Source of the DNA: Shewanella insulae | GTDB taxonomy: Bacteria > Pseudomonadota > Gammaproteobacteria > Enterobacterales > Shewanellaceae | Reading direction: 5' to 3' | DNA: 57,881 nt | NCBI RefSeq assembly: GCF_009831655.1 | Contig: NZ_WRPA01000024.1 | Location: 1 to 57,881 of the forward strand | In this document: one piece after another, positions 17,186-26,535 of the stretch | Numbering within the stretch: the first letter of the stretch is position 1 | How the letters are laid out: every line of letters begins with the position of its first letter | Translations under genes and position numbers: made by a program | The notes under the pieces: model-generated | Seen by the model: only the letters and a program-made list of their open reading frames with translations | Database searches by the model: none | Told to the model about the DNA's origin: nothing

Positions 17186-17908
17186 ATGTTAACGATGAAA
17201 AATATCAACAAGGTGTTTAAAACGGATTTGGTGGAAACCCATGCGTTACGGGATTTCAATCTCGAGGTTAAGGAAGGTGAGTTTGTCGCCGTCACCGGGC
17301 CTTCGGGTTCGGGCAAGACCACCTTTCTCAACATCGCCGGCCTGTTAGAGGGCTTTACCAATGGCGAATATCATCTGGACGATGTCAACATCTCTAACCT
17401 GAGCGATAACAAGGCGGCTGCCATTCGCAACGAGAAGATCGGCTTTATCTTTCAGGGCTTTAACCTGATCCCCGATCTTAATCTGGCGGAGAATGTCGAG
17501 GTGCCACTGCGCTACCGCGGCTTCAACGCCAAGGAGCGTCAGCGCCGCGTAAAAGCCGCGCTGGAGCAGGTGGGTCTTGGGGCGCGTATGAAGCACCTGC
17601 CATCACAACTTTCCGGTGGTCAGCAGCAGCGTGTGGCAATTGCCCGCGCCCTGGCTGGCGAACCAAGATTTCTCCTCGCCGACGAGCCAACAGGTAACTT
17701 GGACAGCCTGATGGCTCGTCAGGTGATGGAGCTTTTAGAAGAGATCAATAAGGCGGGTACCACCATCATCATGGTGACCCATGATCCCGAATTGGCGCGC
17801 CGCGCCCAGCGCAATATTCAGATCGTCGATGGTCAGGTGTGTGACTTCACCCTGTACCAGGGCGGTCAGTCGCACCTGGTCGATACGGCCGAAAAAGTGG
17901 CCAGCTAA
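17186..17908 (+). CDS. MacB/LolD-type ABC transporter ATP-binding protein
   Basis: 240 residues: Walker A GPSGSGKTTFLN, Q-loop in FIFQGFNLIPDLNLAENVE, signature LSGGQQQRVAIARAL, Walker B FLLADEPTGNLDS and H-loop MVTHDPELARRA. The ENVE/PLRYRG region places it in the type VII (MacB/LolD/FtsE) group, which drives periplasmic extrusion rather than transport across the inner membrane. It should power the two permeases that follow. Confidence 0.93.
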   Translation: MLTMKNINKVFKTDLVETHALRDFNLEVKEGEFVAVTGPSGSGKTTFLNIAGLLEGFTNGEYHLDDVNISNLSDNKAAAIRNEKIGFIFQGFNLIPDLNLAENVEVPLRYRGFNAKERQRRVKAALEQVGLGARMKHLPSQLSGGQQQRVAIARALAGEPRFLLADEPTGNLDSLMARQVMELLEEINKAGTTIIMVTHDPELARRAQRNIQIVDGQVCDFTLYQGGQSHLVDTAEKVAS

Positions 17909-17919
17909 GGAGAGTAAGC

Positions 17920-19230
17920 ATGTTTCTATATTACGTCGATCTGGCCTGGCGCAGCATACGCAAGACGCCGATTCTCTCTCTGCTCATGGTGCTGGCCATC
18001 TCTGTGGGGATAGGCATCACCATCACCACACTGAACGTCTACAGCATGATGGCCTATAACCCGGCCGGTGAGCGCTCGGAGCAGCTTAATGCCATTCAGT
18101 TCTGGTCACAGGGACCGGATACCTGGGACGACTTTCATCGTCTGATCACCTATCAGGATGCGATGAACCTGCGTAAGGGCAAGGTGGCCCCGGCACAGGC
18201 GGCCATGTTCCGTAGCGGCATGGCAGTGCAGACAGACGATCCCGAGGTGTTGCCCAGACTGCAAGGCATCAGGGTGACCGATGGCGACTTCTTTAAGATG
18301 TTTGAGGTGCCCTTTGTCTATGGCAATCGCTGGGACAAGGCGGTGGATCTTGACCCTGCCTATCAGGCGGTGATCGGTGAGAAGCTTAACCAGAAGCTGT
18401 TTGGCGGCGAGAATAGTGTGGGCAAGACCATCTACCTCAACCGCAAGCCTTATCAGGTGGTAGGTGTGATCGGCGACTGGAATCCTCAGCCCAAGTACTA
18501 TGACCCCACCAGTGGCGCCTTTAGCCGATCGGAGCAGATCTTCCTGCCATTTTCGCTGACGGCAAATGAGGAATTTAGCGTCTGGGGTAACTCCTCGGGC
18601 TGGAAACATGAGCCGATGAACAACTATCAGGACAGGTTGAATTCGGAGAAGGTGTGGCTGGAGTTCTGGACCTTTTTGCCAACGAGTGAAGACCGTGCCG
18701 CCTACAAGAGCTATCTGGCCAACTATGTGGAGCAGCAGAAGGAGCTGGGCCGCTTCACCGACAACAAGTCACCTGTGGATTCTGTGCTCATGTCTGACGT
18801 CGCCGGCTGGTTGGAGCGCAGCCATGTGGTGCCAGAAGATAACAAGATTCTGGTGGGACTGAGCGCCTTGTTCCTCAGCGTCTGCCTGGTGAACATCCTC
18901 GGCCTGATGCTGACCAAGTTTCTCAAACGTGCGCCCGAGGTGGGTGTCAGACGTGCCATCGGCGCCAGCCGTGGACAGATCTTCTCTCAGTACATGGTGG
19001 AAGTAGGGGTAATCGGCCTGTTTGGTGGCCTGGTGGGACTCTTGTGGGCCTGGGGCGCCCTCTATGCCCTGTCGGCACGCTTCGGCGTGTCCGAGGGACT
19101 GACCCATCTCTCCATGAGCATGTGGTTGATCACCCCCACCATCGCCGTGGGTACCGCGCTGCTGGCCGGACTCTATCCTGCCTGGGTGGTGTGCCGCACT
19201 AAACCAAGCGTCTACTTGAAGAGCCAATAA
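17920..19230 (+). CDS. FtsX/MacB-type ABC permease, first of two
   Basis: 436 residues. One N-terminal membrane helix (SLLMVLAISVGIGITITTL), then a periplasmic MacB-PCD domain of about 230 residues, then three C-terminal helices containing GVRRAIGASRGQIFSQYMVEV, the coupling segment typical of MacB/FtsX permeases. GGAGAG precedes the ATG. Together with the following gene it probably forms a heterodimeric permease with the ATPase at 17186. Confidence 0.9.
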   Translation: MFLYYVDLAWRSIRKTPILSLLMVLAISVGIGITITTLNVYSMMAYNPAGERSEQLNAIQFWSQGPDTWDDFHRLITYQDAMNLRKGKVAPAQAAMFRSGMAVQTDDPEVLPRLQGIRVTDGDFFKMFEVPFVYGNRWDKAVDLDPAYQAVIGEKLNQKLFGGENSVGKTIYLNRKPYQVVGVIGDWNPQPKYYDPTSGAFSRSEQIFLPFSLTANEEFSVWGNSSGWKHEPMNNYQDRLNSEKVWLEFWTFLPTSEDRAAYKSYLANYVEQQKELGRFTDNKSPVDSVLMSDVAGWLERSHVVPEDNKILVGLSALFLSVCLVNILGLMLTKFLKRAPEVGVRRAIGASRGQIFSQYMVEVGVIGLFGGLVGLLWAWGALYALSARFGVSEGLTHLSMSMWLITPTIAVGTALLAGLYPAWVVCRTKPSVYLKSQ

Positions 19231-19240
19231 GGGATTGAAA

Positions 19241-20437
19241 ATGCTTAATATTAAACCAATTTTTAGCAGCTTGCTCCGCAGTAAGAGTGGCCCGGTATTG
19301 CTGCTGGTGCAGATTATCCTGTCGGTGGCCATAGTTGCCAACGCCAGTTTCATCATCCATGAGCGTCTCGAGATGATGCAGCGTGGCTCGGGGATTGCCG
19401 AAGAGGAGGTGTTGACCTTCAATGTGTTTAACTTCGACCCCAGCATAGATATCGATCAGCAGAACAAGATAGATCAGCAGATCCTGCGCGGTTTGCCTAA
19501 CGTGCAGGCGGCCACCTCCACTAACATGTTGCCCCTGAGCGGCAGTGGCTGGTCGAGCACCCTCAACTTGGGGCCAGATCCTGAGACGGCTAAGTCTACA
19601 CCTCAATATGCTATGTATCTGGGCACCGAACACACCATCAAGACGCTGGGGCTTAAGCTCATCGAGGGACGCAACTTCTATGCCGATGAGATCAATAAGA
19701 GCGTCAACGATCCCGGTAAATTGATGATCATCTCCAAGGCATTGGCTGAGACGGTGTGGCCGGACGAGTCGGCCATCGGCAAGCTACTCTATATCGATGA
19801 CGAGCAGCTCGAGGTGATCGGCGTGGTGGAGAAGTTCCAGGGCGCCTGGGTCGACAGCGACGATTTGGAATACAGTGTGATCCATAATGTCGATTTTGCG
19901 GGATATACCTACATGGTGCGTGCCGAAGTGGGTCAGCACAAGGCGTTGCAAGATGCCATCACCAAGGCCTTGATGAAGGAGAATCCTAATCGGGTGATCG
20001 ATGACTTCCAGTCTGTCGCCGAGGTGAAGAAGCTCTCCTACAGGGATCATGAGTTGATGATAACCGTGCTCTCTATGATGGTGGTCCTGCTGCTGTTGAT
20101 CACTAGCCTGGGCCTGACTGGTATGGTGATGTTCAATATCCAGCGCCGCACCAAGCAGATAGGTACTCGCCGCGCCTTGGGAGCGACCAAGGGGGATATC
20201 CTCAGCCTCTTCCTGGTGGAGAACTACCTCATCTGTCTCTCGGGCGGGGTATTAGGTGCCAGTCTGGCGGTCGTGTTGGGCCAGCAGCTGATGAAGTACT
20301 ATGATCTGCCGCAGCTCAACCTGCTGTACCCGGCGATGACGGTAGTGGGCATGATGTTGGTGACTACGGTGGCCGTTGTGCTGCCGGCGCGCAGGGCGGC
20401 GAACATCTCGCCGGCCATGGCGACCCGCAGCGTCTAA
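19241..20437 (+). CDS. FtsX/MacB-type ABC permease, second of two
   Basis: Same architecture as its neighbour: N-terminal helix, MacB-PCD periplasmic domain, and three C-terminal helices with GTRRALGATKGDILSLFLVEN. 398 residues from the ATG at 19241, which has AAGGG eight bases upstream; a TTG six bases earlier is too close to that site. The two permeases differ clearly in their periplasmic domains, as in heterodimeric systems. Confidence 0.9.
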   Translation: MLNIKPIFSSLLRSKSGPVLLLVQIILSVAIVANASFIIHERLEMMQRGSGIAEEEVLTFNVFNFDPSIDIDQQNKIDQQILRGLPNVQAATSTNMLPLSGSGWSSTLNLGPDPETAKSTPQYAMYLGTEHTIKTLGLKLIEGRNFYADEINKSVNDPGKLMIISKALAETVWPDESAIGKLLYIDDEQLEVIGVVEKFQGAWVDSDDLEYSVIHNVDFAGYTYMVRAEVGQHKALQDAITKALMKENPNRVIDDFQSVAEVKKLSYRDHELMITVLSMMVVLLLLITSLGLTGMVMFNIQRRTKQIGTRRALGATKGDILSLFLVENYLICLSGGVLGASLAVVLGQQLMKYYDLPQLNLLYPAMTVVGMMLVTTVAVVLPARRAANISPAMATRSV

Positions 20438-20460
20438 CCCAGAGCTGTAAGTCACAGACT

Positions 20461-20512
20461 CCGAAAGCGTTTGCCCTTTTCATCGGCGGCGCTTTCGGTT
20501 AGTTTGTTGCTC
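20461..20512 (+). terminator. Imperfect terminator or attenuator between permease and regulator genes
   Basis: A 9-bp perfect stem ccgaaagcg/cgctttcgg (20461-20469 with 20490-20498) is followed by a broken T-rich run. It separates the transport genes from the regulator pair and could reduce read-through from the sigma-54 promoter. Confidence 0.5.
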
Positions 20513-20538
20513 TGCAAGTAAAAAATTAATAAGAATAT

Positions 20539-21990
20539 ATGGATACGATTCTCATCGTCGACGACAATCAGGCGGTATGCAGCGCGCTTTCCCTGATGCT
20601 CGAACTCAATGGATTTAAGACCCTAACTTGTTTCTCTCCGGAGGAGGCCCTGGGCCTGGTGGCCGAGCAGGAGATCGCCCTGGTGATCCAGGATATGAAC
20701 TTCACCCAGGACACCACCTCGGGTGAGGAGGGCAAGCGCCTGTTTTACGATATCCGCGCCAGCCAGCCGCAGCTGCCCATCATACTCCTGACCGCCTGGA
20801 CCCAGCTGGAGCTGGCGGTAGAGCTGGTGAAAGAGGGCGCCGCCGATTATATGGGCAAGCCCTGGGACGACGATAAGCTGCTCAACAGCGTCAACAACCT
20901 GATTTCACTCCATGCCCTGTCGCGGCAGAATTCGCAGCTGGCGCGCTCCGAGCACCAGCGGATGTCGGCGATCAAGGATGCCGATCTCTGCGGCATCGTC
21001 TTCGGCAGTGGCGCCATGCAGCGCTGTATCGATCTGGCGCTGCAAATAGCCAAGTCCGACGTATCCGTGTTGATCACCGGCCCCAACGGCGCCGGTAAAG
21101 ACAAGCTGGCGGACATACTGCACGCCAACTCCCCCCTCAAGCATAAGCCCTTTATCAAGGTGAATATAGGCGCGCTGCCGATGGAGCTGTTGGAGGCCGA
21201 GCTGTTTGGCGCCGAGGCGGGCGCCTTCACCGGCGCCAACAAGGCACGCATCGGCCGTTTCGAGGCGGCCGACGGTGGCACCTTGTTTCTCGACGAGATT
21301 GGCAACCTGCCGCTGTCTGGCCAGGTGAAACTGCTACGGGTGTTGCAGACCGGCGAGTTTGAGCGCCTGGGCAGCCATCAGACCCGTAAGGTTAAGGTGC
21401 GGGTGATCAGCGCCACCAACGCGGATCTTGCCGAGGATATCGCCAGCGGCCGTTTCCGCGAGGATCTCTTCTATCGCCTGAATGTGATCGAGCTGGCCTT
21501 GCCGCCCCTCAATCAGCGTCAGGACGATATCCTGCCCCTGGTGAATCACTTCATCGGCCAGGACTTCAGCCTGAGTAAGCCCACCCAAGAGGCGCTGGTC
21601 AGCTATCCCTGGCCCGGTAATGTGCGCGAGCTGGAGAACGCCTGTAAGCGGGCGGTGATCCTGGCCGCCAGCCCCACGCTGACCATGGCCGACTTTGGTT
21701 TAAAGCCTGTGAGTGGTTTAAAGCCCGTGAGTGGTGTGCAGCCTGTTAGCGCATCTAACGGGTCGCAACAGACTCAGAGTGATTCTCAGACCGAGGTTAG
21801 AGTAGCTCCAGAGCCTGACGTCGACAGAGAACCTGCGGTTGATACAAGCAGCCGCGGCGAGCCTACGGGGGCCGATATCGAGCTGGCCCTGGCGGAGCAC
21901 AACGGAGTGATCGCCCGGGTGGCCAAGTCTCTGGGCTTGAGCCGTCAGGCGCTCTATCGCCGCATGGAAAAATTTGGGATAGAGAAATAA
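20539..21990 (+). CDS. Sigma-54-dependent response regulator (NtrC family)
   Basis: 483 residues in three parts. The receiver domain has D8/D9, phosphoacceptor D52 and K near 108 (MGKPW). The AAA+ domain has Walker A GPNGAGKD, the sigma-54 contact loop GAFTGA, Walker B GGTLFLDEIG and WPGNVREL. A C-terminal Fis-type helix-turn-helix (VIARVAKSLGLSRQALYRRM) binds DNA. The linker between AAA+ and DNA-binding parts contains three 18-bp repeats. It most likely activates the sigma-54 promoter at 15539 by binding the CGGACAC sites. The histidine kinase follows with a one-base overlap. Confidence 0.95.
   Translation: MDTILIVDDNQAVCSALSLMLELNGFKTLTCFSPEEALGLVAEQEIALVIQDMNFTQDTTSGEEGKRLFYDIRASQPQLPIILLTAWTQLELAVELVKEGAADYMGKPWDDDKLLNSVNNLISLHALSRQNSQLARSEHQRMSAIKDADLCGIVFGSGAMQRCIDLALQIAKSDVSVLITGPNGAGKDKLADILHANSPLKHKPFIKVNIGALPMELLEAELFGAEAGAFTGANKARIGRFEAADGGTLFLDEIGNLPLSGQVKLLRVLQTGEFERLGSHQTRKVKVRVISATNADLAEDIASGRFREDLFYRLNVIELALPPLNQRQDDILPLVNHFIGQDFSLSKPTQEALVSYPWPGNVRELENACKRAVILAASPTLTMADFGLKPVSGLKPVSGVQPVSASNGSQQTQSDSQTEVRVAPEPDVDREPAVDTSSRGEPTGADIELALAEHNGVIARVAKSLGLSRQALYRRMEKFGIEK
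21697..21750 (+). repeat. Three 18-bp in-frame tandem repeats in the regulator linker
   Basis: Units at 21697-21714, 21715-21732 and 21733-21750 encode GLKPVS, GLKPVS and GVQPVS in the flexible linker before the DNA-binding domain. Units 1 and 2 differ at one synonymous base. Confidence 0.85.
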
Positions 21991-23363
21991 TGCCGACGCT
22001 GCGCACTAAGCTCATCTGGGGCAATGTGGTTGTCAGTCAGCTGGCGCTGGCCCTGTTTATCCTGCTGCTAAAGATGCTGGCTCCGGAGCTGTATCACAAG
22101 GTCGAGCCTGAGCTGATTGTCGCCTGCATGCTGCTGTCCGGCGGTTTTGCCTGGCTGCTCAGCCGCTGGCTGACTCGGGGGCTGTCTACCAGCCTCAAGG
22201 CGCTGGAGGTGGGGCTGCTCAACATCAAAGACAATGATTTCAGCGTAAATATTCCTGTGACGGGCGATAGCCAGCTCAAGGCGCTGGCCAGCCTGTTTAA
22301 CGAATCGGCGGCCGTGCTACGCCGCGAGCGTCAGTATATCTATCAGCGTGAGCTGCTGCTGGATAAGGTGATTCAAAGTTCGCCTAATGTCATGGTGTTG
22401 CTCGATGATCGCCAGCGCATCATCTACGCCAACGACGCCGCCCGTCACCTGTTTGCCCAGGGGGCACGTATCGAGGGCAGCATGTTAGACGAGCTGCTGA
22501 TTGGCGTCAGCGAGGAGCTGGCCGGTGCGGTCAACAATCCCAAGGGCGGACTGTTTACCCTGGCGAGTGTTGAGGAGGGCGGCGAAGATGAGACCTGGCA
22601 TCTCTCGCGCGGACGTTTCCTGCTCAACGGTCAGTATCATCATCTCATCTTGCTCAAGCAGATGACCCGTGAGCTGAACCGTCAGGAGGTGGCGGTGTGG
22701 AAGAAGGTGATCCGCATCATCAGTCACGAGCTGAACAACTCGGTGGCGCCCATCGCCTCCATGGTGAACTCGGGGCGCAAGCTGACCGAGCCGCTGGATG
22801 ACCCTAAGCTCAAGCTGATCTTCGATACCATAGAAGACAGAACCAGCCACCTGAGCCAGTTTATCTTCAACTATGCTCGCTTCGCCAAGCTGCCCCTGCC
22901 CAAGAAGAGCGAGGTGGATTGGCATAAGCTGGTGACTCAGCTGGCGGAGCATTTTCGTTTCAACCTGGTGGGTGAACTGCCCAAGCGTTGCGGTTATTTC
23001 GACCTTATTCAGCTGGAGCAGGTGCTGCTGAACCTACTCAAGAACGCCCATGAGTCGGGCTCGCCCGAGGATGCAGTAAGCCTGAGCGTCAGGGAGCAAG
23101 GCCTGGCCGATGGCAGTGACGGGGTGAGCATCGAGATAGCCGATGAGGGCAGCGGCATGTCGCCGGAGGTATTGACCCAGGCGCTGCTGCCTTTCTACTC
23201 CACCAAGCAGTCGGGTACCGGCCTTGGCCTGCCTCTGTGCCGGGAGATCATCGAGGCCCACGATGGCCGTATCAGTTTGCACAACCGCGAAGATAAGGGA
23301 TTATTGGTGCGCATTTGGCTGCCTGATGATGCCGCCCAGCAGCTGGAGCAGGCAAGTGCCTGA
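21990..23363 (+). CDS. Membrane sensor histidine kinase (NtrY-like)
   Basis: 457 residues. Two N-terminal membrane helices (about 9-29 and 42-60) with a very short outside loop, then a HAMP-like region, a PAS domain (about 125-215), an H-box of the NtrY type (ISHELNNSVAPI) and an HATPase domain with NLLKNAHE, DEGSGM and GTGLGLPLC. The short loop suggests that it senses something in the membrane or cytoplasm (PAS). It should phosphorylate the regulator encoded just upstream. Confidence 0.93.
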   Translation: MPTLRTKLIWGNVVVSQLALALFILLLKMLAPELYHKVEPELIVACMLLSGGFAWLLSRWLTRGLSTSLKALEVGLLNIKDNDFSVNIPVTGDSQLKALASLFNESAAVLRRERQYIYQRELLLDKVIQSSPNVMVLLDDRQRIIYANDAARHLFAQGARIEGSMLDELLIGVSEELAGAVNNPKGGLFTLASVEEGGEDETWHLSRGRFLLNGQYHHLILLKQMTRELNRQEVAVWKKVIRIISHELNNSVAPIASMVNSGRKLTEPLDDPKLKLIFDTIEDRTSHLSQFIFNYARFAKLPLPKKSEVDWHKLVTQLAEHFRFNLVGELPKRCGYFDLIQLEQVLLNLLKNAHESGSPEDAVSLSVREQGLADGSDGVSIEIADEGSGMSPEVLTQALLPFYSTKQSGTGLGLPLCREIIEAHDGRISLHNREDKGLLVRIWLPDDAAQQLEQASA

Positions 23364-23397
23364 CGCTTTTGCTGACACCCAAAATCGTTAAGCAATA

Positions 23398-23427
23398 AAA
23401 AAACACCGCCAATTGGCGGTGTTTTTG
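23398..23427. terminator. Bidirectional terminator between kinase gene and pyrC
   Basis: A 9-bp stem (aacaccgcc/ggcggtgtt) with aatt loop is flanked by an A-run on the left and a T-run on the right, so it can stop both converging genes. Confidence 0.92.
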
Positions 23428-23455
23428 TATCTGGCAAAGAAGTTTACTAACGCTG

Positions 23456-24484
23456 TTAGTCTTCTACCTGCCAGTCGATGGTTTCGCCGGCGCGGATAGG
23501 CACCACACCCGTGTCGCCCAGGGGATAGGTGGCGGGCACCTCCCAGCTGCGCTTAATTAAGGTGATGGTGTCAGTATTGCGCGGCAGACCGTAGAAGTCT
23601 GGGCCGTTGAAGCTGGCGAAGGCCTCTAGTTTATCCAAGGCGCCTACCGACTCGAATGCCTCGGCATAAAGCTCGATGGCGGCGTGAGCCGTGTAAGAGC
23701 CGGCGCAGCCACAGGCGGCCTCTTTGCGATCTTTGGCGTGTGGCGCCGAATCTGTGCCCAGGAAAAACTTCTTGCTACCGCTGGCGGCGGCCGCCAATAG
23801 TGCCTGCTGATGGGTGTTGCGCTTCAGAATAGGCAGACAGTAGAAGTGAGGGCGAATACCACCGGCCAGCATATGGTTACGGTTGTAGAGCAGGTGGTGG
23901 GCCGTGATGGTGGCGGCAACGTTGTCCGGCGCACCCATGACGAAGTCCACCGCATCCTTGGTGGTGATATGTTCCAGCACTATCTTGAGTGACGGGAAGT
24001 CGGCAACCACCTGTTTGAGGGTGTTGTTGATGAAGGTGGCCTCGCGATCGAAGATGTCGATGCTCGAATCTGTGACCTCGCCGTGTACCAGGAAGAGCAT
24101 GCCCACTTCCTGCATCGCCTCCAGCACAGGGTAGATGTTCTTCACATCTGTTACACCCGAGTCTGAGTTAGTGGTCGCGCCCGCAGGGTAGAGCTTGGCG
24201 GCTACCACCTTGCCCGACGCCTTGGCGGCGCGGATATCCTCGGCCGTGGTGTTGTCGGTGAGGTAGAGCACCATCAGTGGCTCGAAGTTGGTGGTGCAGA
24301 CCGCCTTGATGCGCTCATAGTAGGCCAGTGCCGAGTCGACATTGGTGGCCGGTGGCACCAGGTTAGGCATGATGATGGCGCGGCCCATGTAGCGGCCTGT
24401 GTCTCTTACGGTATCGGCCAGCACGTCGCCATCGCGTAGGTGAACGTGCCAGTCATCGGGTCGGGTAATGGTTATTTTGGTCAT
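23456..24484 (-). CDS. pyrC: Dihydroorotase
   Basis: Closes N-carbamoyl-aspartate to dihydroorotate in pyrimidine synthesis. Zinc ligands in DDWHVHLRDGD, the carbamylated lysine in AAKLYPAGATTN and later metal histidines (VHGEVTDS, LEHITTKDAV) are seen, plus the C-terminal FLGTDSAPH. 342 residues, the short single-function type like E. coli PyrC. Of the 247-base region before its start, shared with the next divergent gene, I recognise only likely promoters; I saw no PurR box. Confidence 0.97.
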   Translation of the reverse strand: MTKITITRPDDWHVHLRDGDVLADTVRDTGRYMGRAIIMPNLVPPATNVDSALAYYERIKAVCTTNFEPLMVLYLTDNTTAEDIRAAKASGKVVAAKLYPAGATTNSDSGVTDVKNIYPVLEAMQEVGMLFLVHGEVTDSSIDIFDREATFINNTLKQVVADFPSLKIVLEHITTKDAVDFVMGAPDNVAATITAHHLLYNRNHMLAGGIRPHFYCLPILKRNTHQQALLAAAASGSKKFFLGTDSAPHAKDRKEAACGCAGSYTAHAAIELYAEAFESVGALDKLEAFASFNGPDFYGLPRNTDTITLIKRSWEVPATYPLGDTGVVPIRAGETIDWQVED

Positions 24485-24731
24485 CGAGGTATCTTTCTTT
24501 TGGTGGACTGGCTGGATCTTATGTGGCTGGCCAGGGCCTGTAAAGGGCTATCTTAGTTCTGACGAAGCAATAAAGGTGGGCATCTTTTAATAATTCCTTG
24601 CTCACTTTGCCATCGAGATCACTGTTTTTGTTATTCGCTTAGATTTTTCTAATAAAAGGAATTTGCATGTAATGGCGAATGTAATACACTCTCGGCCAAG
24701 GTCTGTTTAGTGCAGTAGGAGAAACATTGAG

Positions 24732-26432
24732 ATGAAGAAGATACTGATCATAGGCGGCGTCGCGGGCGGCGCCTCGGCGGCGGCAAGGGCGAGAAGACTC
24801 AGCGAAACTGCCGAAATCATTATGTTTGAGCGCGGCGAGTATGTCTCCTTTGCCAACTGCGGCCTGCCCTATCATATCAGTGGTGAGATCGCCCAGCGTA
24901 GCGCCTTAGTACTGCAGACCCCACAGAGCTTCAAGGCCAGATTCAATGTCGAGGTGCGGGTTAAGCATGAGGTGGTCGCCATAGATCCCGCCGCCAAGTT
25001 AGTGATCGTCAGATGCCTATCGGATGGCAGCGAATATCGGGAAAGCTATGACGCCCTGCTGCTTAGCCCAGGCGCGGCGCCTATCGTACCGCCGATCCCG
25101 GGTGTGGATAATCCCTTAACCCACTCCCTGCGCAATATTCCCGACATGGATAGGATCCTACAGACGATCCAGATGAACAATGTCGAGCACGCTACCGTGG
25201 TTGGCGGCGGCTTTATCGGCCTGGAGATGATGGAATCCTTACATCATCTGGGGATCAAGACTACTTTGCTAGAGCTTGCCGATCAGGTGATGACACCTGT
25301 GGATCGCGAGATGGCAGGCTTTGCCCATCAGGCTATCCGTGACCAGGGCGTGGATCTGCGTCTGGGCACGGCCCTGTCAGAGGTGAGCTATCAAGTGCAG
25401 ACCCATGTGGCCAGCGACGCAGCCGGTGAAGACACTAGCCATCAACATATCAAGGGCCACCTGAGTTTGACCCTGAGCAACGGCGAGCTGCTGGAGACAG
25501 ATCTATTAATCATGGCCATCGGCGTGCGCCCGGAGACCCAGCTGGCCCGCGACGCCGGGTTAGCGATCGGTGAGCTTGGGGGCATCAAGGTAAATGCCAT
25601 GATGCAGACCAGCGACCCCGCCATCTATGCCGTGGGTGACGCCGTCGAAGAGCAAGACTTCGTGACCGGCCAGGCCTGCCTGGTGCCGTTGGCGGGTCCG
25701 GCGAATCGCCAGGGCCGTATGGCGGCCGACAACATGTTTGGCCGCGAGGAGCAATATCAGGGCACTCAGGGCACGGCGATCTGTAAGGTGTTCGATCTCG
25801 CCGTCGGCGCCACAGGCAAGAATGAGAAACAGCTCAAGCAGTCGGGTATCGCCTATGAGAAGGTGTATGTACACACCGCCAGTCACGCCAGCTACTATCC
25901 TGGCGCCGAGGTGGTCTCCTTCAAGCTGCTGTTCGATCCCGTTAAGGGCACCATCTTAGGTGCCCAGGCCGTGGGTAAGGATGGCATCGACAAGCGGATC
26001 GACGTGATGGCCGTGGCTCAGCGCGCCGGCATGACGGTTGAGCAGCTGCAGCACCTTGAGCTTAGCTACGCGCCGCCCTATGGCAGTGCCAAGGATGTGA
26101 TCAATCAGGCGGCCTTCGTGGCCAGCAACATCATCAAGGGGGATGCGACACCGATCCATTTCGACCAGATAGACGAGCTCGGCGAGGACCAGCTGCTGCT
26201 GGATGTGCGTAACCCTGGCGAGCTGAAGAATGGCGGCCTGGAAGGCGCGGTTAATATTCCTGTGGATGAGCTGCGCGATCGCATGCAGGAACTGCCGAAA
26301 GATAAGGAGATCATCATCTTCTGTCAGGTAGGCCTGCGGGGCAACGTGGCCTATCGTCAGCTGGTCAACAATGGCTATCGTGCCCGCAACCTGATCGGCG
26401 GCTACCGTACCTACAAGTTCGCCAGCGTGTAA
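24732..26432 (+). CDS. npsr: NADH-dependent persulfide reductase (CoA-disulfide reductase with rhodanese domain)
   Basis: 566 residues: a pyridine nucleotide-disulfide reductase part with FAD motif GGVAGGASAAARARR at the start, redox cysteine C43 in SFANCGLPYH, a second dinucleotide motif (VVGGGFIGLEMMESL) and a dimerisation domain, joined to a C-terminal rhodanese (about 470-566) with C531 in IIFCQVGLRG. From memory, the S. loihica enzyme of this type reduces CoA persulfide and polysulfide using both cysteines. Here it should reduce sulfane sulfur delivered by the downstream transporter. The final codons are echoed after the stop. Confidence 0.93.
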   Translation: MKKILIIGGVAGGASAAARARRLSETAEIIMFERGEYVSFANCGLPYHISGEIAQRSALVLQTPQSFKARFNVEVRVKHEVVAIDPAAKLVIVRCLSDGSEYRESYDALLLSPGAAPIVPPIPGVDNPLTHSLRNIPDMDRILQTIQMNNVEHATVVGGGFIGLEMMESLHHLGIKTTLLELADQVMTPVDREMAGFAHQAIRDQGVDLRLGTALSEVSYQVQTHVASDAAGEDTSHQHIKGHLSLTLSNGELLETDLLIMAIGVRPETQLARDAGLAIGELGGIKVNAMMQTSDPAIYAVGDAVEEQDFVTGQACLVPLAGPANRQGRMAADNMFGREEQYQGTQGTAICKVFDLAVGATGKNEKQLKQSGIAYEKVYVHTASHASYYPGAEVVSFKLLFDPVKGTILGAQAVGKDGIDKRIDVMAVAQRAGMTVEQLQHLELSYAPPYGSAKDVINQAAFVASNIIKGDATPIHFDQIDELGEDQLLLDVRNPGELKNGGLEGAVNIPVDELRDRMQELPKDKEIIIFCQVGLRGNVAYRQLVNNGYRARNLIGGYRTYKFASV

Positions 26433-26446
26433 GTTTGCAAGCGTGT
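26415..26446 (+). repeat. 16-bp tandem repeat at the npsr 3' end
   Basis: aagttcgccagcgtgt (26415-26430) is followed at once by aagtttgcaagcgtgt (26431-26446). Both, with the following aa, spell KFASV-stop; the two differences are third-position synonymous changes (ttc/ttt, gcc/gca). Confidence 0.75.
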
Positions 26447-26535
26447 AAGCGCTTTATTGATAAATGATTTAGTTATAGATAGGCGGGGCGTCTCGCCCCC
26501 TTCTTTCCCTTTGCGACAGATGAAAGAGGTACTCG

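Noticed and set aside
24485..24731. Search for a PurR or similar operator for pyrC
   Set aside because: No sequence close to the PurR palindrome was seen; only generic promoter-like stretches.
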